A DNA stretch of 56,017 nucleotides from a virus. This document shows, piece after piece, positions 27,193 to 35,588 of this stretch (the stretch's first letter is position 1; each line of letters opens with the position of its first letter). The notes beneath the pieces were generated by a model, which saw only the letters and a list, made by a program, of their open reading frames with translations, ran no database searches and had not been told where the DNA came from. The position numbers and the translations under genes were made by a program. The DNA is taken from positions 1 to 56,017 of the IMG/VR virus record IMGVR_UViG_3300009151_000087, one strand, 5' to 3'.

Positions 27193-28037
27193 GTTGATGG
27201 ATCAAAAGTAATAGGAACTTCTACAGTTTCACCTTTTACACCTTTTTCCTTCATTTCGTCTGTTACTGCTACTATCATGGGTTTGACAGCATTGGCATCT
27301 CTTAACATTTCTAGATGTTTCTGAATACTGTTAAAAATATCTTTGTCAATGTTTTCCACAAACTCTTTGATAAACTTAGGATCATCTGTGCTACCGTGGA
27401 TGCTGTCAACCCTGCTGATACTGTCGCTGATGGTGCTTAATGTAGCATCACTTAAAGTTTTAAAACTTTCTTGGAACATTTTAACTTTATCATCATCGGT
27501 GATTTCTTTGTTGTTGACCATCTGCATAAGTTTCTGTGTTTCAAAAGTCTTGATGGCTGCTGAACTGATCTGACGATAGGTAAGTGGTCGAACAAATACC
27601 GTTAATTCTTCATTTACTGGTACTGTGTCAGTCCAGGTAATCTGATTCATTAAACTATCCATGACCATACGTAGATCAACTTGATATTCTAATTCTAGAT
27701 CTTCACCAAATTTAATTGGAGTTGTCATTAATTCTCCGTAGGTGGCCAAGCGAATGGCGATTAAAATCATGTCAAGGTCAATGTTTGGAGTATTCCACGC
27801 ATTTTTGATGTTGGGTACGCAGTGCTGTATAACGTCTACTACTGCTTGTCCATTCATGAGTGCGTCGGGTACTTTTAACATCAATTCATCTTTGGCTGTC
27901 ATTGAATATACTGGATACTCTCCAGATTCTGAAATTTCCAAACTATCTTGCGGCCAAAATGATCCATTACTAGGTAATCTAATATAGATTTTTGGTTGGC
28001 GCATGTACATGGACAGCGGATTTGCAGTTGAACTCAT
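27180..28037 (-). CDS. gp26: Tail assembly chaperone / T4 gp26-like protein
   Basis: The protein has 285 residues when terminated at 27180. The N-terminal part (KIYIRLPSNGSFWPQDSLE, PVYSMTAKDELMLKVPDALMNG, VVDVIQHCVPNIKNAW) matches the T4 gp26 type of baseplate hub assembly proteins, now viewed as tape-measure chaperones. T4 gp26 is 208 aa. The last codons ACT TTT TTC GTC TAA hold a slippery heptamer, so part of the ribosomes should make a 360-residue product with the downstream frame. It is transcribed from its own TATAAATA promoter and diverges from the tape measure gene, unlike most phages, where chaperones precede the tape measure on the same strand. Confidence 0.82.
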   Translation of the reverse strand: MSSTANPLSMYMRQPKIYIRLPSNGSFWPQDSLEISESGEYPVYSMTAKDELMLKVPDALMNGQAVVDVIQHCVPNIKNAWNTPNIDLDMILIAIRLATYGELMTTPIKFGEDLELEYQVDLRMVMDSLMNQITWTDTVPVNEELTVFVRPLTYRQISSAAIKTFETQKLMQMVNNKEITDDDKVKMFQESFKTLSDATLSTISDSISRVDSIHGSTDDPKFIKEFVENIDKDIFNSIQKHLEMLRDANAVKPMIVAVTDEMKEKGVKGETVEVPITFDPSTFFV

Positions 28038-28092
28038 AGTATTTGTCTCCGAATAAATAACTTATAAAGATAACAGGGCATCTTATTCAATG

Positions 28093-28100
28093 TATTTATA
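28093..28100 (-). promoter_or_regulatory. T4 late promoter, perfect TATAAATA
   Basis: Minus strand reads TATAAATACATT, a perfect late octamer about 55 nt upstream of the chaperone ATG. On the plus strand, AATAAATA at 28052-28059 is a candidate for the divergent tape measure gene. Confidence 0.7.
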
Positions 28101-28124
28101 TACGTATAGAATCACGGAAAAACA

Positions 28125-31100
28125 ATGGCAGACGTAACAGGTCAAATAATAGGCGATCCACAGAGTAACACCAAAGATGTTCGGCTGAACAACGCAGCCA
28201 CGGAGGCCACATTAAAAGCACTACTGAATACTGCTAATATAGATTCAGCAGTATTAAGAGAAATTGCTGCTAACGCAGGTGTTGACCGAGATATTTTAGC
28301 CGGTTTGGAGGCTGCTGCTGTTGCAAGTTCTGCCGGCCTCCAACAGGTTACAGTATCTACGCAGCAATTAACTGTTTCTCAAAATAATCTAAAAGAGCAT
28401 AATCGACTTGTAGATACATCATTTGCTGGATTAATTGACAGTACCCGACTATTAGCATCGGGTAATGCAACTGTAAGTGGTGTATTGGACGCATTTAAAC
28501 TCTTGCCAGGGCCGTTGGGACTTGTGGCACAAGGATTTTCCGCACTAGCAGCATTCCAAGAAACCAATATGAAGACATATCAAACTATGTCAAGTGCTGG
28601 TGCTAACTTTGGTGGCAGTCTAACAGACATGCGATTAGCGGCACAGGGCACTTTTGTGGATTTACAAACATTTGGAAATCTAGTTAAAAACAACAGTCAA
28701 GTTTTAGGCAGAATGGGCGGTACTGTTGATGATGGTGCTAGAGCATTTGCTGCTATGAGCAATAGTTTATTAACTAGTCAAGCAGGTGAAAATCTGTTAG
28801 CACTGGGATATACTACCGAAGATGTTAATCAGGGTATGTTAAGTTATATAGCAACAACGGGTGGCCGCTCAAAAGAAGAAATGAAAAATACTCAGTCTAT
28901 TACTGCAGCCACGTCTGAGTATCTAACAGAGTTGGATAAGTTAACACAATTTAGTGGTATTAGTAGAAAACAACAAGAAGAAGAACAAAAGAAAGCTGCT
29001 CTTAATGGTGCTTATCAACGAGCATTAGCTAACATGACAGAAGATCAAAAAGCTAGAGCGGAAATTGCTAGAACAGCAGCTGCAAATTCTGGAGTAGTAG
29101 GAGCTGCAGACGCATTAATGGCCAACGTGGCTGGTTTTCCTCCTATTACTAAAGAAGCACAACAATTTGCTGGCATGCTACCCTACGCCTATAATGGTAT
29201 AGAAACGTTAGGAAATTCTGTTCGTGATGTACATGGCACAATGGCAGATACTGAAAAAGGTATTGGTGTATTCAATGAAGGAGTATATAGATCTGCAAAA
29301 GGTGCTGAAACTGCATTTAGTGCTGTGGCCATGGGTGGCAATCAGGTTGCTAATAGTGCTCTTTTAGCCGGTATTCAATTAGAAAAAAGTGGTAATAATA
29401 CAGCAGAAGGAACTGCTAAGAATCTTGCCAAGGCAACAGATAATCAAAAAACTCAACAAGCAAGTCAAGCAGCCACAATGGCCAAAGCAGAAATTCAACT
29501 TAAAGAATTTGGCCTGGCTATCATGAAATTGATATCTCCAATCATAAGTGTTCTAACTCCTGTGTTGACATACCTAGGTCCGTTGTTTATAGGATTAAGT
29601 GTCGCAGTAATGGGATATAAAGCATGGTTACTAGCTCTTGAAACTTTTGAAAGAGCCAAAGTAGCAAGAGACCTGGCTAGAGAATCAGGCGGCGGTGCTC
29701 TTACCGCTGCTAGAAACTTTGTTAATTTAGGAGGAAGTCCTGCTGCCTCGGTAGTACCGGGTGCTGCTGCTGCACCACCCGGCGGCGGTATATTGGGCGG
29801 AGTGCTGGGCAGCTTGGCCGAAGGTTTGAAAAAAATGGGTAATCCTCAAGTGTTACTGGGTATTGTTGCTGTTGGATTGCTAGGCGGTGCCATGATGGTA
29901 GCAGGTAAAGCATTTAAAGAGTTTACCGGTGTTAACTGGGGAGATGTACTGATAGGGTCTGTGGTATTGACAGCACTGTCAATTGGCGCAGCAGCATTGG
30001 TTGAGATCGCTCCTTTCATAGGCATAACTGCTGTAGCCATAGGATTGCTTGGTGGTGCTATATGGTTACTGGCCAAGGGACTCAAAGAGTTTCCAACTTT
30101 TGCCATACCCGGTATGTCGGAAGCATTTGAAGGATTTGGAAAAATAGTCGGAACCGTATTTGGGTTTGTAGGCGATGTAGTATCAGGCTTGATAGATACT
30201 GTTAAAAAAGTATTTGGAACTGTATGGGATATCATATCATGGCCTTTTAAAATGATAGGTAATTTAATATCGGGTACTGTTGATGTTGTGACCAGTATAC
30301 TAGGAGGACTAGTAAACATTGTCACAGGTATATTTGGTACCATGTGGAATATCGTATCATGGCCTTTCAAGCAGTTAGGTAATTTAATATCAGGCACTGT
30401 TGATGTTGTGACCAGTATACTAGGAGGAATGGTAGATATCATCACAGGTATATTTGGTCTAGTGTGGAATATCGTATCATGGCCTTTTAAACAACTGGGT
30501 AATCTAGTATCGGGTACAGTAAGTGTTATTGCTACTATTCTAGGAGGAATGGTAGATATAGTAACAGGATTATTTGGTATCTTATGGAACGTGGTGTCGT
30601 GGCCTTTCAAGCAGTTAGGTAATTTAATATCGGGTACAGTAAGTGTTATTGCTACTATTCTAGGAGGAATGGTAGATATCATCACAGGTATATTTGGTCT
30701 AGTGTGGAATATCGTATCATGGCCTTTTAAACAACTGGGTAATCTAGTATCGGGTACTATTAATATCGTAACAGGAATTTTAGGCGGAATCGTAGATGGT
30801 ATTTCTGCTATATTTGGCACGGTATGGAATATAATATCATGGCCGTTTAAACAATTAGGTAATCTAATATCAGGTACTGGTGATTCTACAACTGGACTAT
30901 TTGGCGGAATGCTAAACACGGTTACAAGTATATTTGGTGCTGTATGGAATATCATATCCTGGCCTTTCAAGCAGTTAGGTAATCTAGTATCGGGCACAGT
31001 CAATGTCGTGGCCAGTATACTAGGAGGGCTAGTAAACATTGTTACAGGCATATTTGGTACCATGTGGAATATTATATCCTGGCCTTTCAAACAGATAGGC

Positions 31101-32381
31101 AATCTAGTATCATCGGCTGTAGATAGTATCACAGGTGTATTTGGCAGCATGGTAGATGGTATTACTGGCTTATTTGGCAAGATAGGAGATGCGATATCAG
31201 CACCATTTACTTCAATTGGTAATCTAGTATCGGGTGTAGCAGATGCTGTTGCCGGTATATTTGGTGGCATGGTAGATGGTATATCCGGCGCATTTGGTTC
31301 AGTATGGACGGTGATATCAGCACCATTTACCATGATCGGGGATTTAGTATCATCGGTTGTGGATGGTATCACTAGTGTATTTGGTGGCATGGTAGACATT
31401 ATATCTGGAGCATTTGGTACAGTATGGGGTGCGATATCATCTCCGTTTACTATGGTTGGTGATTTAGTATCATCGGTTGTAGATGGTATCACTGGAGTAT
31501 TTGGTGGAATGGTGGACAGTATCTCAGGAATATTTGGTACAGTATGGGATATTATATCATCACCATTTACCATGATTGGTGATTTAGTATCATCGGTTGT
31601 AGATGGTATTACTGGAGTATTTGGTGGAATGGTTGACATTATCTCAGGTGTATTTGGTATAGTATGGGATGCGATATCAGCGCCATTTACCATGATTGGT
31701 GATTTAGTATCATCTGTGTTTGATGGTATTGCCGGAGTATTCAGCGGAATAGTAGACAGTATCTCCGGTGCGTTTGGTATAGTATGGGATATAATGTCAG
31801 CACCATTTAGAATGATTGGTGATTTGGTATCATCTGTGTTTGATGGCATATCGGCTGCTATATCATTTGTGGTAGATAAACTTACCAATATACTGGGCAT
31901 GATTGGCGATGTTATTGGCGGAATAGCAGGATTTGTTGGAAGTTTATTTGGCGGAGGCGATGAAGCCAAAGAAGGATCCGGACCAGGGTCACCGGAATTT
32001 ACTGAGGCAACTTCTACTCTATTAGAAGCTGCTAATAAACTTGGTTCAGTAAGTGACAAACTAGCAACTGTTAATTTAGGCCCACGACAAGATGCTCTAC
32101 CCGGATCAACGGCATTTGATAGTATATTTAAAATGGCCCTAACAGCATCTTCAGTCAAGAAAGAAACAGCAGATTTGCCTCCTCTGTCAGAAGGGGCTAA
32201 AAAATTATCTGCTGGCCTGTTCGGCGATAAAGGACCTAGCCTGGAAGAAAAAACACATACTGAGCTAGTTTCCTTAAATACTACGATGAAAGATCTATTG
32301 AGATATATCAAGGATACAGCAGACAATACCAAGAAAACTCACGAGGCTACTAAAAGTCTTAACGGTAATGCATTCGCTTAA
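28125..32381 (+). CDS. Tail tape measure protein (gp29-like)
   Basis: The protein has 1418 residues. The N-terminal ~450 residues are helical and Ala/Gln-rich with tape-measure-like motifs (TTSTAFAG-type turns, NSLLTSQAGENLLALGYT). Hydrophobic segments follow at ~465-500 and ~575-650 (VLLGIVAVGLLGGAMMVAG). Residues 704-1263 are fourteen tandem repeats of exactly 40 residues (VSWPFKQLGNLISGTV...IFGLVWNI). The C-terminus is helical and charged. Tape measures set tail length and leave the tube at injection. Size, repeats and the neighbouring chaperone support the call; identity with T4 gp29 is positional. A long antisense frame opposite the repeats is only a composition effect. Confidence 0.88.
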   Translation: MADVTGQIIGDPQSNTKDVRLNNAATEATLKALLNTANIDSAVLREIAANAGVDRDILAGLEAAAVASSAGLQQVTVSTQQLTVSQNNLKEHNRLVDTSFAGLIDSTRLLASGNATVSGVLDAFKLLPGPLGLVAQGFSALAAFQETNMKTYQTMSSAGANFGGSLTDMRLAAQGTFVDLQTFGNLVKNNSQVLGRMGGTVDDGARAFAAMSNSLLTSQAGENLLALGYTTEDVNQGMLSYIATTGGRSKEEMKNTQSITAATSEYLTELDKLTQFSGISRKQQEEEQKKAALNGAYQRALANMTEDQKARAEIARTAAANSGVVGAADALMANVAGFPPITKEAQQFAGMLPYAYNGIETLGNSVRDVHGTMADTEKGIGVFNEGVYRSAKGAETAFSAVAMGGNQVANSALLAGIQLEKSGNNTAEGTAKNLAKATDNQKTQQASQAATMAKAEIQLKEFGLAIMKLISPIISVLTPVLTYLGPLFIGLSVAVMGYKAWLLALETFERAKVARDLARESGGGALTAARNFVNLGGSPAASVVPGAAAAPPGGGILGGVLGSLAEGLKKMGNPQVLLGIVAVGLLGGAMMVAGKAFKEFTGVNWGDVLIGSVVLTALSIGAAALVEIAPFIGITAVAIGLLGGAIWLLAKGLKEFPTFAIPGMSEAFEGFGKIVGTVFGFVGDVVSGLIDTVKKVFGTVWDIISWPFKMIGNLISGTVDVVTSILGGLVNIVTGIFGTMWNIVSWPFKQLGNLISGTVDVVTSILGGMVDIITGIFGLVWNIVSWPFKQLGNLVSGTVSVIATILGGMVDIVTGLFGILWNVVSWPFKQLGNLISGTVSVIATILGGMVDIITGIFGLVWNIVSWPFKQLGNLVSGTINIVTGILGGIVDGISAIFGTVWNIISWPFKQLGNLISGTGDSTTGLFGGMLNTVTSIFGAVWNIISWPFKQLGNLVSGTVNVVASILGGLVNIVTGIFGTMWNIISWPFKQIGNLVSSAVDSITGVFGSMVDGITGLFGKIGDAISAPFTSIGNLVSGVADAVAGIFGGMVDGISGAFGSVWTVISAPFTMIGDLVSSVVDGITSVFGGMVDIISGAFGTVWGAISSPFTMVGDLVSSVVDGITGVFGGMVDSISGIFGTVWDIISSPFTMIGDLVSSVVDGITGVFGGMVDIISGVFGIVWDAISAPFTMIGDLVSSVFDGIAGVFSGIVDSISGAFGIVWDIMSAPFRMIGDLVSSVFDGISAAISFVVDKLTNILGMIGDVIGGIAGFVGSLFGGGDEAKEGSGPGSPEFTEATSTLLEAANKLGSVSDKLATVNLGPRQDALPGSTAFDSIFKMALTASSVKKETADLPPLSEGAKKLSAGLFGDKGPSLEEKTHTELVSLNTTMKDLLRYIKDTADNTKKTHEATKSLNGNAFA
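30234..31913 (+). repeat. Fourteen 120-bp tandem repeats in the tape measure gene
   Basis: Each unit is exactly 120 bp (40 codons), starting with (I/V)S(W/A/S)PF and ending with a FG..W motif. Units 2 and 4, and 3 and 4, share long nearly identical DNA stretches. Units 1-8 have SWPFK and units 9-13 SAPFT/SSPFT, so the array has two subfamilies. No indel breaks the period. Confidence 0.93.
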
Positions 32382-32396
32382 TTAGGAAATGCACAA

Positions 32397-32432
32397 ATGA
32401 ATAATAAACAACACAGTAACGGAGAAATATAA
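32397..32432 (+). CDS. Possible 11-residue leader peptide before the portal gene
   Basis: ATG at 32397 (AGGAAA upstream) opens an 11-codon frame, MNNKQHSNGEI, whose stop TAA ends 1 nt before the portal ATG. It covers the portal ribosome binding site GGAGAAA. It may couple translation to the tape measure gene or be chance. Confidence 0.25.
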   Translation: MNNKQHSNGEI

Positions 32433-32433
32433 T

Positions 32434-34170
32434 ATGGCCGGATGGAAAAAATATTTCACTCCTGTTAATACATCGGGTAAATTAAGTCCGGTGAGCGGAA
32501 GCATGATGTCCGGGTTGGGCAACAATCCTAGTAGAACAAACTACAGCAGTTATCTACCAGATGTCTATGCCGGTCACCCAAATCGGTTAGAGCGCTATGG
32601 ACAATACGATACCATGGATAGCGACAGCGAAGTCAATGCTGCGTTTGATATATTGGCAGAATTCTGTACTCAACTAAACGATGAAAACGGAACTCCTTTT
32701 ACAATCAAATTCAAAGAACAAGCCAATGGTACTGAAATAAAGATCATCAAAAAATATCTACAGCAGTGGTGTAAGGCAAATAAATTTCCAGTACGGATTT
32801 TTAAAATTGTCCGAAATGCTTTCAAATACGGCGACAGTTTCTTTGTGCGTGATCCAGAAACACAAAAATGGTTATATGTAGACCCTGCCAAAGTTGACAA
32901 GATCATTGTGAATGAAAGCGAAGGCAAGAAGCCTGAGCAATACATGATCCGTGACTTCAATCCCAATTTTGAAGCACTGGCCACAACTGCCATACAGCCC
33001 AGCAACCAGCAGGGCGGCGGTAGTCAATTTGGCGGCAGTTATGGCAGTGGACAAGGCGGTGCCGGCGGCAGTAGAGGAATGGTAGGTAGTTTTCCAACCA
33101 GTACCAACAGCAGCAGATTTGGACAGAATCAAAACCAATATGCTATCGATGCACGTCATGTGATTCACATCAGCATGAGCGAAGGATTAGATAATAACTT
33201 TCCGTTTGGCAACAGTTTGATGGAAGGTATCTTCAAGGTATTCAAACAAAAAGAATTACTAGAAGATGCTATCTTGATCTACCGTATACAACGTGCTCCG
33301 GAACGTCGTGTGTTCTATATAGATGTAGGTAACATGCCTAGTCACTTGGCCATGAGTTTTGTTGAGCGTGTAAAAAACGAAGTTAATCAGCGACGTATTC
33401 CTAGTACAACAGGTGGTGGTCAAAGTGTAGTAGATGCTGGATATAATCCTTTGAGTATCAATGAAGATTACTTCTTTCCTCAGACAGCAGAAGGGCGAGG
33501 AAGTAAAGTAGAAATACTACAAGGCGGGCAAAATTTAGGAGAAATTGATGATCTTAAGTATTTTACCAATAAGTTGTTTCGTGCTCTACGTATACCTAGT
33601 TCTTATCTACCTACCGGCTCTGACGACGGAGGAAGTAACTTCAATGATGGACGTGTTGGAACAGCATACATACAAGAGTTAAGATTTAACAAGTATTGTG
33701 AACGCCTACAAAGTTTAATCAATGAGCCGTTTGATACAGAGTTCAAGATGTATCTACACAGCAACGGTATCAATGTTGATAGCAACATATTTGATTTAAA
33801 ATTCAATCCTCCGCAGAACTTTGCCAGTTATCGTCAAAGCGAAATGGATACTGCCCGGGTCAATACTTTTAATACCATGATGGCAATACCGTGGGTTAGT
33901 AAACGATTTGCCATGGAACGCTTCTTAGGGCTAACTAGGGAAGAAATAGCACAGAACGAAAGTCAGTGGAAAGAAGAAAACATCGATGATGAAGATACAG
34001 TTAATGCCAGTGGGGAATTACGCAGCGCAGGTATTACTGCTAATAACATGTCAGGAGACATCAGTTCATTGAGCAGTCCTCCGCCGCCACCGGAAGGTGA
34101 AGCAGGTGCTGCTCCGGGTGCTGCTGCTCCAGAAGGTGCTGCTCCTGGTGCTCCGGCGCCAACAGCATAA
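32434..34170 (+). CDS. gp20: Portal vertex protein gp20
   Basis: The protein has 578 residues, near T4 gp20 (524 aa). Clear gp20 features are the N-terminal NRLERYGQYDTMDSDSEVNAA and FDILAEFCTQ, then FKYGDSFFVRDP, IYRIQRAPERRVFYIDVGNMP, FPQTAEGRGSKVEILQGG and LRIPSSYL. An insertion at ~190-225 is Gly/Ser/Gln-rich. The C-terminal ~35 residues are Pro/Ala/Gly-rich. The portal is the dodecameric ring through which DNA is packaged and ejected, and the nucleus for prohead assembly. It starts the T4-ordered head block. Confidence 0.96.
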   Translation: MAGWKKYFTPVNTSGKLSPVSGSMMSGLGNNPSRTNYSSYLPDVYAGHPNRLERYGQYDTMDSDSEVNAAFDILAEFCTQLNDENGTPFTIKFKEQANGTEIKIIKKYLQQWCKANKFPVRIFKIVRNAFKYGDSFFVRDPETQKWLYVDPAKVDKIIVNESEGKKPEQYMIRDFNPNFEALATTAIQPSNQQGGGSQFGGSYGSGQGGAGGSRGMVGSFPTSTNSSRFGQNQNQYAIDARHVIHISMSEGLDNNFPFGNSLMEGIFKVFKQKELLEDAILIYRIQRAPERRVFYIDVGNMPSHLAMSFVERVKNEVNQRRIPSTTGGGQSVVDAGYNPLSINEDYFFPQTAEGRGSKVEILQGGQNLGEIDDLKYFTNKLFRALRIPSSYLPTGSDDGGSNFNDGRVGTAYIQELRFNKYCERLQSLINEPFDTEFKMYLHSNGINVDSNIFDLKFNPPQNFASYRQSEMDTARVNTFNTMMAIPWVSKRFAMERFLGLTREEIAQNESQWKEENIDDEDTVNASGELRSAGITANNMSGDISSLSSPPPPPEGEAGAAPGAAAPEGAAPGAPAPTA

Positions 34171-34180
34171 ATATAATATT

Positions 34181-34426
34181 ATGTTGTTAAAAGAATTCAT
34201 TTATTTTGATCGTGATCACGCAGATCTTCAGGATGACAATAGGTATCTCAGTAAAAATGATACTGGCATATTAAAGAAAACTGACCTGCGTAAAACTCGA
34301 TTAACACTAGGAATGATCAACAATATACGTCGTGCTGCCGAATCGCACGATAAAGAAAAACAGAAAGAGTTAGTGTTAATTAAGAAAATGTATGCTGCTC
34401 CGCCACCGGACGCAGCAGTTGCATAA
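34181..34426 (+). CDS. Small conserved head protein (gp67-like position)
   Basis: I chose the ATG at 34181, ten bases after the portal stop, because it begins the MLLKEFIYFDRDHADLQDD N-terminus that I recall from proteins directly after gp20 in T4-like marine phages. An upstream in-frame start would lie inside the portal gene. The product is 81 residues, charged and helical (KTDLRKTRLTLGMINNIRRAAE, KEKQKELVLIKKMY). The position between gp20 and the acidic core gene corresponds to T4 gp67, a prohead core protein. The link to gp67 is positional only. Confidence 0.75.
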   Translation: MLLKEFIYFDRDHADLQDDNRYLSKNDTGILKKTDLRKTRLTLGMINNIRRAAESHDKEKQKELVLIKKMYAAPPPDAAVA

Positions 34427-34448
34427 ACTGATAGTTTAACTTTTTTTT
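34424..34448 (+). terminator. Weak intrinsic terminator after the small head gene
   Basis: TAAACT-GAT-AGTTTA is followed by AC and eight T. The stem is all but two A/T pairs, so it may be leaky. It overlaps the stop codon. Next to it lie imperfect 14-bp direct repeats (34444-34457 and 34464-34477). Confidence 0.45.
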
Positions 34449-34551
34449 GACAGAAACTAAATATTTTTGTCAGAAACAGATTAAAAATTATCATCATTTT
34501 GGTCAAAACGGCTCGTTTTAGGCCTATTTCATATCGGTATTACACGAAGGT

Positions 34552-34559
34552 TGTAAATA
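34552..34559 (+). promoter_or_regulatory. T4-type late promoter for the core/protease/scaffold/capsid genes
   Basis: TGTAAATAC, a late-type match, lies about 42 nt upstream of the ATG at 34601. The 174-nt gap also holds ACTAAATA (34456-34463) and an AAAACG-GCT-CGTTTT hairpin. Confidence 0.55.
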
Positions 34560-34600
34560 CAACACAGCCTTGCCGCAACTAATTTTAGGAGAAATACGCA

Positions 34601-35575
34601 ATGTCTACCAAATTTGAACAATTGTTAGATCTACTAGTTAACGAAGAAATGGATAAAGCCAATGAACTTTTCCACGAAATCGTTGTAGAACAATCTAGAA
34701 GCATTTACGAAAACCTCATCGATGAGGAAGAAGAAGAAGAAATGGACGAAGCTTCGGAAGAAGATGATGAATCCATGGACGAAGCCGAAGAAGAAGATGA
34801 TGAGTCTGTTGAAGAAAACATGGACCTAGAAGATTCTTACATGATGGATGGCGACGAAGAAAAAGATACCATGGGCGGTGACCCAGCCGACGACCTAGGC
34901 AGTGACGTTGGAATGGGCGACATGGGCGATGATGAAGAAGGTGGTGAAGGTGACGAAGATTCCGCAATCATGGACATCAAGAACGCTATCGAAGAACTTG
35001 AAGCAGCATTTGCTGAACTAGAAATGGCCCACGGTGGTGAAGAATCACATGGTGGCTTTGGCAGCGACGAAGAAGAGCCGGGAATGGGCGACGAAGACGA
35101 AGGCATGATGATGGGTATGCATGAAGGCCGTCGCATGACACGTGAATACGTTGAGAAAGTTGGTAACGACTGGGAAAAGAACAGCCAAAAAACCGACGGT
35201 GACTATGCCGGTGCCGGTTCGGGTGAAACACAAAGCAAGCCAGTAGCTGGCAAAAGTCCAGTAAGTTCTGGTAAAGGTAAGCCTACAACAGGTGCTACCG
35301 CTGGCAATATTGCTAGAGGAGACACAGGCGAAGGTAACAACACAGGTACAAGCCCAACAGGTAAAACTGGTGGTTTAGTCAAGAACGCACAAGCTATGAA
35401 AACTGGTAACGGAAATGTTCCTGGTGGAAAAATGGGCGTTAAGAATCTAAGCAAAGTTGGTTCTGGATATCCAGGTAACAACAAGACTCCAGGTCCAGTA
35501 GGTTCTGGCACAGGCGACAAAGCTGGTCAAACCAGTGTTGGCGCTGTTAAGCAATTCTTAAAGCCAGCTAATTAA
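34601..35575 (+). CDS. Acidic prohead core protein (gp67/gp68-like)
   Basis: The protein has 324 residues. The N-terminus KFEQLLDLLVNEEMDKANEL and FHEIVVEQSRSIYENLID is a conserved helix of marine T4-like core proteins. Residues ~40-175 are extremely acidic (runs of E and D broken by Met). Residues ~185-324 switch to Gly/Lys/Thr/Ser-rich, basic low complexity (GSGETQSKPVAGKSP, then GGLVKNAQAMKTGNGNV). T4 core peptides from gp67 and gp68 are likewise acidic and are cut by gp21 inside the prohead. Position between the small head gene and the protease supports this role. Exact orthology cannot be decided. Confidence 0.7.
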   Translation: MSTKFEQLLDLLVNEEMDKANELFHEIVVEQSRSIYENLIDEEEEEEMDEASEEDDESMDEAEEEDDESVEENMDLEDSYMMDGDEEKDTMGGDPADDLGSDVGMGDMGDDEEGGEGDEDSAIMDIKNAIEELEAAFAELEMAHGGEESHGGFGSDEEEPGMGDEDEGMMMGMHEGRRMTREYVEKVGNDWEKNSQKTDGDYAGAGSGETQSKPVAGKSPVSSGKGKPTTGATAGNIARGDTGEGNNTGTSPTGKTGGLVKNAQAMKTGNGNVPGGKMGVKNLSKVGSGYPGNNKTPGPVGSGTGDKAGQTSVGAVKQFLKPAN

Positions 35576-35588
35576 TTAGAGCAACTAG

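Noticed and set aside
30234-31913. CRISPR-like array
   Set aside because: The 120-bp period is contiguous coding repeat without spacers and stays in frame in a tape measure gene.
29846-32332. An 828-codon open frame antisense to the tape measure
   Set aside because: It lies over the repeat array and mirrors its codon bias. The translation is Pro/Ser/Thr-rich without family motifs and has no fitting start signals.
34097-34180. Longer version of the small head protein beginning inside the portal gene
   Set aside because: The upstream part is an out-of-frame reading of the portal Ala/Pro/Gly tail. The ATG at 34181 gives the conserved-looking N-terminus.
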